From CAVOKN01 sp963696505 (GTDB lineage: Bacteria; Pseudomonadota; Gammaproteobacteria; Burkholderiales; Rhodocyclaceae), in the NCBI GenBank assembly GCA_963696505.1, contig CAVOKN010000024.1, positions 1 to 64,000 on the forward strand: DNA of 64,000 nucleotides, read 5' to 3'. Shown here piece by piece: positions 57,501 to 64,000 of the stretch. Each line of letters begins with the position of its first letter. The stretch's first letter is position 1. The notes beneath the pieces were generated by a model, which was given only the letters and a program-made list of their open reading frames with translations, did not search any database and had not been told where the DNA came from. The position numbers were made by a program, and so were the translations under genes.

Positions 57501-58874
57501 TCAAGAAAGTGCGCAAATATGCGCACGGTTCTTTTCCTGCCCCGACGTGTCTTGCTGACCACATTCGTATTTGACAGGCGTGACTTTCCCGGCTGTCTCT
57601 GGAACCATTCCAGAGGCAGCGCCGCCGTTGCCGGACGGACTCGCCACGGGTAGGGCAGTTGCGGTTGCCAGCCGTTCGAGGTTGCGTGCCGCGTTGAGAT
57701 CGCGGTCATGGTGTGTGCCGCACTGCGCACACGTCCATTCCCGGTCGCGCAAGGCCAACGCCTCGTTTTTCCAGCCACAGACCGAACACAAGCGGCTGCT
57801 CGGATACCAGCGATCAGCAATGACCAGCCGGGTGCCGTAACGTTCAGCCTTGTATTCGAGCTTCAAGCGAAACATCCCAAAGCCCACGTCGCTGATGGCG
57901 CGGGCGAGTTTATCGTTCGCCAGCATGCCCTTGACGTTCAAATCCTCGATCACCACCGCTTGGTTTTTGCGGCAGAGCCGGATCGTGAGCTTGTGGGTGA
58001 AATCCGCTCGGACATTGGCAACGCGGGCGTGCAGCCTTGCCAATGTCGCAGCAGACTTCTTGCGATTGTTCGAAGCAGGAAGTTTCGTGCCTTTGGGCAG
58101 ATTGGCCTTGGGTACAAACCCGGCCTTGACCTTCGCCGCTTCCACTTTGCGGCTCAGACGCCGTCCACGAATCTTCAGCCGGCGCAACGCCGCCTTGAGC
58201 GGTTTGGGTGCCTCAATGGCCTCGCCGCTGGACAGCGTGGCTGCGGCCTTGATGCCCAGATCGACGCCTTCAATCGCATTGCCATTGCGTTGTCGGTAAA
58301 ACACGGCATCGGGCACCTCGACCTGGATGGCAACGAACCCGCGCTCGGCAGTGCGCGATACCGTTGCCCCGAGAATCTTTGCCTTGAAACGCAGCGCCTC
58401 ACGCATCGACACATCGCCAATCTTGGGCAAGCGGATGGTTTTCCCATCTACTTTGAACTTGTCGTTGGCGACGTAAAAGCTGTCCAGACACCGCCCCTTC
58501 TTCTTGAAGGTCGGCGGATACGCCAACTTCACGCCCTGCTGGCGCAGACTGCGGCGCAGGTGTTTGCAATCAGGGGCGATACGCGCTCCTGCCTCGATGT
58601 CGGCAAAGAACCGTTTCCATGCACGAGCCAGATGCTCGAATGGTTGGGCGTGGCTGTCGCGGTGCATATCCTTGAGCCAAGGGAACAATTGGTATTTGAC
58701 CGCGTTGAATTGTTTTTTGAGCGCCATCGCGTTGGGCTTTTGGCCCGCCGCGTATTGCTTGTTCCACTCATCCAGCGCCCAGTTCCACACCTTGCGCGCC
58801 GTGCCGCAGGCGCGGGCGAAGTAGTTCCCCTGTTCTTGCGTTGGACAAAGTGCGATCTTGTGGGTCAGTTGCAT
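57501..58874 (-). CDS. tnpB: TnpB RNA-guided nuclease of IS607-type element
   Basis: 457 residues. RuvC residues appear intact: Asp205 in EGVDLGIKA, Glu310 in VVIEDLNVKGM, Asp392 in DRDLNAARN. The zinc finger CSVCG...CAQCG (Cys363, 366, 382, 385) is present. An N-terminal bridge helix-type region precedes. TnpB nucleases cut DNA beside a TAM using an omega RNA from the element's right end. In this orientation that end points to the caspase gene. The C-terminal tail (QDTSGQEKNRAHICALS) is common to this branch. Confidence 0.9.
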   Translation of the reverse strand: MQLTHKIALCPTQEQGNYFARACGTARKVWNWALDEWNKQYAAGQKPNAMALKKQFNAVKYQLFPWLKDMHRDSHAQPFEHLARAWKRFFADIEAGARIAPDCKHLRRSLRQQGVKLAYPPTFKKKGRCLDSFYVANDKFKVDGKTIRLPKIGDVSMREALRFKAKILGATVSRTAERGFVAIQVEVPDAVFYRQRNGNAIEGVDLGIKAAATLSSGEAIEAPKPLKAALRRLKIRGRRLSRKVEAAKVKAGFVPKANLPKGTKLPASNNRKKSAATLARLHARVANVRADFTHKLTIRLCRKNQAVVIEDLNVKGMLANDKLARAISDVGFGMFRLKLEYKAERYGTRLVIADRWYPSSRLCSVCGWKNEALALRDREWTCAQCGTHHDRDLNAARNLERLATATALPVASPSGNGGAASGMVPETAGKVTPVKYECGQQDTSGQEKNRAHICALS

Positions 58875-59191
58875 CGCCGGGCCTGTTCGATGGCCATTTG
58901 CGCCACACCCGCCGCAAGAATCTCGCGGGCACGCATGACCGATGCTGCCTGCGCTGCGTCAGGCCATACATCGCGATACCCCCAGAACGATGCGGCGGCG
59001 TACATATCCTCCACGCGAACCTTGCCGGGTTGCAGTGGCGCAAGCTTTGCTTCGCACTCAATCCCGTCCAGCCGGGAATGACATAAGTAATAATCGGCCT
59101 GATGAACCTTGCTCTTACGTAACGTCACAAAGCGCCCGCATCCACCGTGGCAATAGATAGTCACTTTCTCAGCTTGGCTCATTGTTCGCAT
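58865..59191 (-). CDS. Small zinc-ribbon-like protein between recombinase and TnpB
   Basis: 108 residues. Two cysteine pairs (IYCHGGCGRFV and YYLCHSRLDGIECEAKL) suggest a zinc ribbon. Its start overlaps the recombinase gene by 23 bases and its end overlaps the tnpB start by 10 bases, so it is embedded in the element. I do not recognise a family; common IS607 elements lack it. An ATG at 59182 is an alternative start. Confidence 0.6.
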   Translation of the reverse strand: MRTMSQAEKVTIYCHGGCGRFVTLRKSKVHQADYYLCHSRLDGIECEAKLAPLQPGKVRVEDMYAAASFWGYRDVWPDAAQAASVMRAREILAAGVAQMAIEQARRCN

Positions 59192-59813
59192 CCTTCTTCA
59201 ATGCCTCGTCCAGCTTTTTTCGGTAGTTCCTCAGACCGTATAACCGGGACGAAAAGCAATCCACGATGGTCATCAAGTCCTGCACCATTTCCTGCTCGGG
59301 AGAAAGACGTTCTTGATTGAGCACTAGCAGTTCGCAGCCATTGATTTTGGCAAAGTGCTCGAACCACTCGAAGCCGAACCGGGTCAGCCGATCCCTGTGC
59401 GCCAGAATCAGTGTCTTGACTTCGCGTCGGCCAATATCTTCCATCAGCGCCAGAAACCGCTTGCGCTTGAAGTTCAGCCCGCCGCCCACTTCCTCGACAA
59501 ACTCGACGTTGGCAAGACCTTTGGCCACCACGAATTCCTCCAGCACTTTGCGCTGATTCGCCAAATCCGGTTCTTGCGCGGCACTGGAGACGCGGCAGTA
59601 CGCCACCAGCCGGATCGGCGTATTCACCGACTGGCGCAGGCCGATGAATTCGCGAATCTGCGCTTCGGTATACAGGCGCCGATTGCTGTCGGTGCGCGCC
59701 ACAGCAGTGAGCCGCCCCTCGCGCTCCCAGCGCTGCAAGGTCTTGACCGAGACGCCCAGCAGCTTCGCCGCCTTGCCTGTGCTCATGGTGTTTTCCATGA
59801 GCCAATAGTACAT
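59169..59813 (-). CDS. IS607-type serine recombinase (TnpA)
   Basis: 214 residues. An N-terminal MerR-like helix-turn-helix (STGKAAKLLGVSVKTLQRWE) is followed by the small serine recombinase domain (AYCRVSSAAQEPDLANQRKV with the nucleophile Ser, then LILAHRDRLTRFGFEWFEHF). This is the IS607 layout. Its start is most likely MENTMSTG (59798), since the frame upstream adds only five residues. Confidence 0.88.
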   Translation of the reverse strand: MYYWLMENTMSTGKAAKLLGVSVKTLQRWEREGRLTAVARTDSNRRLYTEAQIREFIGLRQSVNTPIRLVAYCRVSSAAQEPDLANQRKVLEEFVVAKGLANVEFVEEVGGGLNFKRKRFLALMEDIGRREVKTLILAHRDRLTRFGFEWFEHFAKINGCELLVLNQERLSPEQEMVQDLMTIVDCFSSRLYGLRNYRKKLDEALKKDANNEPS

Positions 59814-59848
59814 TATTGCGCATTATTTGTAATGGTAGAGTCAGCCTC

Positions 59849-61352
59849 CAATGGCACTACTTTAAGGAAATCGCAACAGAAATAGGCTGACGCCTGAATG
59901 GGTTACGATGGAGTTGCGAGACAACATCATCACCCATGGAGGGCCAGCCTATGCTACATGCTACCAGTAAGGGGCGTATCGAGAGATTGGTTAGTCGATT
60001 TCGATGTGGCTTCTTACAGGAATCTCGTGAGAAGCTTTTTGATGCCCTACCGGCGGCCGAACTGGAACGTGCGGTTCTTGAGGAGGTGGGTAGCTGGCGT
60101 GAGCGTCTTTACTCACCGCTGGTCACTTTGCGCTTGTTTATAGAGCAAGTGCTGCACGTAGACCCTGCCTGCCAGGATGTGGTGGTGCGTTATGCCAGTG
60201 AGCGTGTAGCACAGGGCGAGGCGCTGGTGGGGCTGAGCACGGGGCCTTACTGCAAGGCACGGCAGAGACTTCCGGTGAAGTTGCTGGTACGGTTGTGCAG
60301 GGGGGTTGGCAGACGGTTGGAGGAAAGCTCCCCGCAGGCATGGCGGTGGCGAGGCAGGTCGCTCATCCTGGTCGATGGGGCGACGGTAACGATGCCCGAT
60401 ACCGTGGAGAACCAAGCGCAGTATCCGCAATCGCGCAGCCAGAAGGCCGGGGTGGGTTTCCCGATAGCGCGGCTGGTGGTATTGATTTCGCTGGCCAGCG
60501 GGGTGGTGCTGGATTGGGCAATGGCGGCCTGCAAGGGAAAGAAGACGGGCGAGGACACGCTGTTTCGCCAGTTATATGGCTCGCTGAACCGCGGCGACAT
60601 TGTGCTGGTGGATCGCTACCACAGCAGTTATTTCACGATCGCCCAACTGCGCGCAAAGGGGGTCGATATGGTCTCGCGCCAGCATGCCGGGCGCACTACG
60701 GACTTCCGCCGCGGACAGCCACTGGGCAAGCACGACCACCTCGTGATCTGGAAACGCCCGAAGCGCCCCGATTGGATGGAGCAGGATGCTTATGAGCTGA
60801 TACCCGAAGAGATGACGGTACGTGAGGCCAAGGTGGGGAAATGGGTGCTCGTGAGTACGCTGACGAATCCAGCCCAGGTGAGCAAAGCCCAACTCAACGC
60901 CCTGTATGTCCAGCGCTGGCATGTCGAGCTGGACCTACGGTCGATCAAAAGCGTGATGGGTATGGATATTCTGCGCTGCAAGAGTCCGGACATGGTACAC
61001 AAGGAGGTGAGTGCATTTTTCCTCGCCTATAACTTAATCCGGGCCGTGATGGCGCAGGCGGCAGCCTGTGCCAAGGTGCTGCCGCGACAATTGAGCTTCA
61101 GCGGCGCCAAACGCGTCGTCAACAGCTTACTGGATCTGATCAGAGGCAGCGCAACAAAGAGTTTCATCCGGATGTTTGCCACTCTGCGCGGGGCAGTCGC
61201 ATCTTTGCGCCTGCCGTGGCGACCGGATCGGGTGGAGCCTCGTGCCGTCAAGCGACGACCAAAACCACATCGCCTGCTCAACGAATCACGCGATATCGCC
61301 CGTGCAAAAATTGTGCGAACACGCATCTGCCTCGCTTAAGGTAGTGCCATTG
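59849..61352 (+). mobile_element. IS4-family insertion sequence, complete
   Basis: 1504 bp. The ends are inverted repeats: CAATGGCACTACTTTAAG at the left and the reverse complement CAATGGCACTACCTTAAG at the right (17 of 18). It is flanked by a perfect 11-bp direct repeat, GAGTCAGCCTC, at 59838-59848 and 61353-61363. It lies 36 bases from the recombinase start of the IS607-type element. Confidence 0.93.
59951..61339 (+). CDS. IS4-family DDE transposase
   Basis: 462 residues. The catalytic triad region is visible: LVDGATVTMPD, VLVDRYHSSYFT and the YREK-type YVQRWHVELDLRSIKSVMG, which follows Y-x2-R-x3-E-x6-K. GGAGGG lies 7 bases before the ATG at 59951, which supports this start over 59936. 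The frame is intact, so the element may be mobile. Confidence 0.92.
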   Translation: MLHATSKGRIERLVSRFRCGFLQESREKLFDALPAAELERAVLEEVGSWRERLYSPLVTLRLFIEQVLHVDPACQDVVVRYASERVAQGEALVGLSTGPYCKARQRLPVKLLVRLCRGVGRRLEESSPQAWRWRGRSLILVDGATVTMPDTVENQAQYPQSRSQKAGVGFPIARLVVLISLASGVVLDWAMAACKGKKTGEDTLFRQLYGSLNRGDIVLVDRYHSSYFTIAQLRAKGVDMVSRQHAGRTTDFRRGQPLGKHDHLVIWKRPKRPDWMEQDAYELIPEEMTVREAKVGKWVLVSTLTNPAQVSKAQLNALYVQRWHVELDLRSIKSVMGMDILRCKSPDMVHKEVSAFFLAYNLIRAVMAQAAACAKVLPRQLSFSGAKRVVNSLLDLIRGSATKSFIRMFATLRGAVASLRLPWRPDRVEPRAVKRRPKPHRLLNESRDIARAKIVRTRICLA

Positions 61353-61363
61353 GAGTCAGCCTC

Positions 61364-61862
61364 CTATCCGAGCAAGGGGGGAAGAGGTGGTGGCTGATCC
61401 AATGGATCGGGCGGCCCGCGTCCGGCGAGCGCCGCCCACGCCGCGGGAGTGAGGAGCGTGAGGTTGAACGTCTGCGCTGCCCCGGTCGCAACGAATCTCC
61501 AGATCGAAGGCGCGGCGATCGCGGCCGGCCGACAAAGTCAGCGGCTCGGGAGCGCCTCCCTCGCCGCTCAGCGCCGCGATCTGGTAATCGCGCGGCAACT
61601 CGCCCGTCGCCGACTTGCCCGAGATCACATCGCAGACGTGTATTTGCGCGGCGCTCGACTCCTCATCCAGCCATGCGCCTATCCACAGCGCCTCGCCGGC
61701 CGCGCAGGGCGCGAAAAGCCCATCGCCCGCGCGATGCAGCGGCGCGACTCCCCAACTGCGCAGCGTTCCCGTCGCGCGCCAGTGCGAGATCGCTATCCGC
61801 TGCACGACCATCCTTACCGGACCGAGCACCACCACGTCGTGGTCCAGACGCCATGCCGCCAT
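61364..61862 (-). pseudogene. Unknown protein with frameshift in C-run, beside metzincin gene
   Basis: About 165 residues. MAAWRLDHDVVVLGPVRMVV, LWIGAWLDEESSAAQIHVCD and FDLEIRC are protein-like; no family is recognised. Near 61480-61483 (C run on + strand) the frame changes. One base less gives AAQTFNLTLLTPAAWAALAG...LPPLLG-stop at 61364. Without the correction the frame reads into the IS flank. It starts eight bases after the metzincin stop, so they are probably one operon. The IS4 element's target repeat abuts its stop codon. Confidence 0.5.
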
Positions 61863-61870
61863 CGGCCGCG

Positions 61871-62581
61871 TCAGGAATAGAGCTTGCGGATCGTGGCGGC
61901 GTCGCCGGCGGACAGCTTCCACGACGGCATGAAGTTCTTGCCGTCCAGGGTCCAGGACGAGGGGATCGTATAGATCATGACCGACGCCTTGTCGAAATCG
62001 GTGGTGATCACCTTCGAGGCTTCGAACTTGGCGAAGACGTTGCTATCTATGGTCCCCCGGTCCCAGTTGTTCGGCGGGCCCTGAAGGTCGGCATAGACCG
62101 CCGCCTTGTTCCACTGGATCAGCGCCTCGGGGTGGTTGTGCTCGTGAAGCAGGCCCAGCGCATGGCCGAACTCGTGAATGACCACGCTCCAGAAGTCGTG
62201 CTGTGGCGTCTGCAAGGTGGCCCAGCCGAGGTTCATTGTCGGTTGCGACGGATGAATGCCGAGGCAGTCGGTCCCTACGTAGGACCAGGAGCCCCCGTTC
62301 GGGTCGAAGGCAATCCGGAAATGCGCGGCCTCTCCGGCCTGCGCCGGGGCGAGCTTGAGCCGCACACCGTCGAGGAACCACGACCCTGCCGCCTCCAGCA
62401 CGCGCTCGTGCAGTGCCGTCGTTCCCTGCAGGAACCGCACTCTCAGGACAGTGTCGGCCTTCCACAGGTTCTTCTTGGCCGCCACCCCCATCGAGACCGG
62501 CTGCGTCGGCGAGCCGGCCACCCGCTCGCCTCCGGGTACGTCCAGCGTCGCACAGATCCACTGCGTCCTCTCTTCGCTCAT
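61871..62581 (-). CDS. Metzincin-type zinc metallopeptidase
   Basis: 236 residues. The extended zinc motif HEFGHALGLLHEH matches HExxHxxGxxH and the Met-turn ASVMIYTIP follows about 50 residues later. The family is M10/M12 (astacin or matrixin-like). No signal peptide is seen; a pro-region of about 70 residues (WICATLDVPGGERVAG...) precedes. AAGGAGG with ideal spacing precedes the ATG. It is divergent from the CHAT gene and upstream of the small unknown gene. Confidence 0.85.
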   Translation of the reverse strand: MSEERTQWICATLDVPGGERVAGSPTQPVSMGVAAKKNLWKADTVLRVRFLQGTTALHERVLEAAGSWFLDGVRLKLAPAQAGEAAHFRIAFDPNGGSWSYVGTDCLGIHPSQPTMNLGWATLQTPQHDFWSVVIHEFGHALGLLHEHNHPEALIQWNKAAVYADLQGPPNNWDRGTIDSNVFAKFEASKVITTDFDKASVMIYTIPSSWTLDGKNFMPSWKLSAGDAATIRKLYS

Positions 62582-62924
62582 CGCATCCTCCTTGGTGTGT
62601 ATGCCAGCGGGAATTGCGGTCTCCGCGGATAGTAGAGTCGAAGCATCTCTCTCGGCAACCTGAAGTCGGGAGGAACCGGGCGACCGGAGCCTCGTCCACT
62701 ACCGCCACCACTATGCCTCGCCACCAATCGGCGTCAATGCGATTCGTCATTCGGCGCAGCGCACGGCGCGGGGTGACGTCAGGTTGCGTTGACAATTCAC
62801 AATGACATCCGAAACCCTGTCGGCGTAAGGTGTTGTCTGCGTGGGATCATCGGCACGCGATCGGGCGCTTACGGCATGAAGGGTCCGCTTGGCGCGGCGC
62901 CGGGGCGGCGGGAGGAATGCCGGC
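62582..62924. other. Divergent intergenic region between metzincin and CHAT genes
   Basis: 343 bases without a supported gene. TTGACA at 62789-62794 lacks a good -10 partner. The minus-strand Shine-Dalgarno AAGGAGG of the metzincin and the + strand GGAGGA of the CHAT gene lie at its two ends. I see no palindromic operator. Confidence 0.4.
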
Positions 62925-64000
62925 GTGATCGACGACTACTGCGAAGTCGAACTCAACCTCGGTTGGCCGAGAGCGGGCCACTACTGGCTGGGCGGGCGCT
63001 TCACCGATGCCAGCCGCAACATCGACGACTGGATGGCGCCGGTCGAGATCGAGATCGACCGCCAGGCGCTGCTGGCCGAAACCGACATGAAGCGCTACGG
63101 CGCGCTGTTGTCGGGCATGGTGTTCGGCGCTTCGATTCTCAAGAGCAAGTACGGCGAATGGCGCCGCGCCTACCAGGGCGCGGACCGCAGGCTGCGGCTG
63201 CGCCTGTTCATCGAGCCGGACGCGCCCGAGTTGCACACACTCCACTGGGAGACGCTGCAGGATCCGCAGGACGGCGCGCTGCTTGCCACCAAGGGCGATC
63301 TGTACTTCTCACGCTATCTGAGCAGCGAGGACTGGCGACCGGTGTCGCAGACGCGCCGGCGCGAATTGCGCGCGCTGATCGTCATCGCCAACCCGAGCGA
63401 CATCGCCGACTACGCACCTGGGGGCAGGCAGCTCGCGCCGCTGAACGTGGCCGAGGAGTTGGCGCGGGCCCGATCCGCGCTGGGCGACATCGCCAACGAA
63501 GCGATGGCCTCGGGCGGCAGCGCCACCATGGACCGCGTCAGCGAGAAGCTGCGCGAGGGTGTGGACATCCTCTACCTGGTTTGCCACGGTGCCATGAAGG
63601 ACGGCGAACCGCTGCTGTGGCTGGAGGACGAGGCTGGTCGGACGCGTCGCGTCGGCGGCGCCGATCTGGTGGTTCGGCTGCAGGAGATGGACCAACGGCC
63701 GCGGCTGGTCGTGCTGGCGTCCTGCCAGAGTGCCGGCAGCGGGCGCACCGATGACCGCGGCGTGCTCGCGGCGCTCGGTCCGCGCCTGGCGGCGGCAGGA
63801 ATCCCCTGCGTGCTGGCGATGCAAGGCAACTTGACTATGCACTCCCTGGGGCTGTTCATGCCGGCGTTCTTTCGCGAGCTGCAGGGCGACGGTCAGGTCA
63901 ACCGCGCCATGGCCATCGCCCGCGGCTGCATCCGGGACGAGCCCGACTGGTGGGTTCCGGTGCTTTTCATGCGCCTGGCAAAGGGGCGCCTGTGGTACGA
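62925..64000 (+). CDS. CHAT-domain protease, 3' truncated by window
   Basis: 358 residues visible and the frame is open at the window edge. The start is GTG at 62925, with GGAGGA 8 bases upstream. The CHAT domain is clear: HTLHWETLQDPQDGALLATK, DILYLVCHGAMKDGEPLLWL with His221, and LVVLASCQSAGSGRTDD with Cys267, then AAAGIPCVLAMQGNLTM and the closing helices WWVPVLFMRLAKGRLW. In many such proteins an ATPase, TPR or repeat domain follows; that part is outside the window. Neighbouring genes on the other strand encode a metzincin and a caspase. Confidence 0.85.
   Translation, partial: MIDDYCEVELNLGWPRAGHYWLGGRFTDASRNIDDWMAPVEIEIDRQALLAETDMKRYGALLSGMVFGASILKSKYGEWRRAYQGADRRLRLRLFIEPDAPELHTLHWETLQDPQDGALLATKGDLYFSRYLSSEDWRPVSQTRRRELRALIVIANPSDIADYAPGGRQLAPLNVAEELARARSALGDIANEAMASGGSATMDRVSEKLREGVDILYLVCHGAMKDGEPLLWLEDEAGRTRRVGGADLVVRLQEMDQRPRLVVLASCQSAGSGRTDDRGVLAALGPRLAAAGIPCVLAMQGNLTMHSLGLFMPAFFRELQGDGQVNRAMAIARGCIRDEPDWWVPVLFMRLAKGRLWY

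Larger units (their letters stand above)
57501..59813 (-). mobile_element. IS607-type element (serine recombinase, extra ORF, TnpB)
   Basis: Three overlapping minus-strand genes form the unit: serine recombinase, a 108-residue zinc-ribbon-like ORF, and tnpB. IS607 elements have a MerR-like/serine recombinase TnpA and TnpB and no clear inverted repeats, so exact ends cannot be set here. The coding limits are given. The tnpB stop lies 12 bases before the caspase-like gene's ATG. Confidence 0.75.

Noticed and set aside
62789..63754. 321-codon plus ORF overlapping the CHAT gene
   Set aside because: Wrong frame. The frame starting at GTG 62925 has the CHAT His and Cys motifs and a good ribosome-binding site.

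Overview
The window is high-GC bacterial chromosome, most likely from a betaproteobacterium near Rhodocyclales or Nitrosomonadales. The evidence is the 16S rRNA gene, the EarP/EF-P pair with Arg32, a TusE homologue, the prkA-yeaH-spoVR cluster, and groESL carrying both a sigma-32 promoter and a CIRCE element. The assignment rests on recognition only; no search was run.

Layout. 0-6.2 kb: end of a threonine dehydratase gene, a frameshifted GGDEF/EAL sensor, an HDOD protein and a three-gene operon of unknown, partly paralogous proteins. 6.2-16 kb: AraC-type regulator, ClpP-like secreted protein, nucleoside deaminase, SagB-type nitroreductase, cytochrome c, a 59-residue twin-membrane-helix protein and a giant FAD/Fe-S oxidoreductase. 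16-26 kb: housekeeping block (groESL, earP, efp, esterase, rapZ, ubiX, Lon-N protein, mutY). 26-32.6 kb: flavin reductase, prkA-yeaH-spoVR stress cluster and a NorE/NorF-like pair. 33-36 kb: ParE toxin/antitoxin and a truncated IS1182-type transposase. 36.3-42.8 kb: a compact minus-strand cluster (GH19 glycosidase, alpha/beta hydrolase, two CHAT-type proteins, one C25/caspase-like protein). 43-47.7 kb: prfC, tusE, a frameshifted M23 peptidase and tyrS. 47.7-53.9 kb: complete rRNA operon (16S, tRNA-Ile, tRNA-Ala, 23S, 5S). 54-55.4 kb: amtB with sigma-54 and NtrC-type sites. 55.4-64 kb: a second protease locus (disrupted caspase-like gene, metzincin, CHAT protein) interrupted by an IS607-type element and an IS4-family element.

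The most interesting material is the pair of caspase/CHAT protease loci on either side of the rRNA operon. The first is translationally coupled and mixes an apparently active CHAT protein with one that lacks the expected cysteine. The second pairs a caspase with a metzincin and a CHAT protein. They look like regulated proteolysis or defence-type modules, but no function can be proven from sequence.

The rRNA operon is also unusual. The 23S gene carries two intervening sequences (helix 25 and helix 45), the second encoding an S23-type protein, and the 16S gene has an extended helix. Degenerate 7-bp-period repeats recur in the helix-45 insert stem, the tRNA-23S spacer and the prkA-yeaH gap.

Several genes carry single-base frameshifts (GGDEF/EAL, M23 peptidase, caspase, a small gene at 61.4-61.9 kb). 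Since one sits on a C homopolymer, assembly error must be weighed against true decay.
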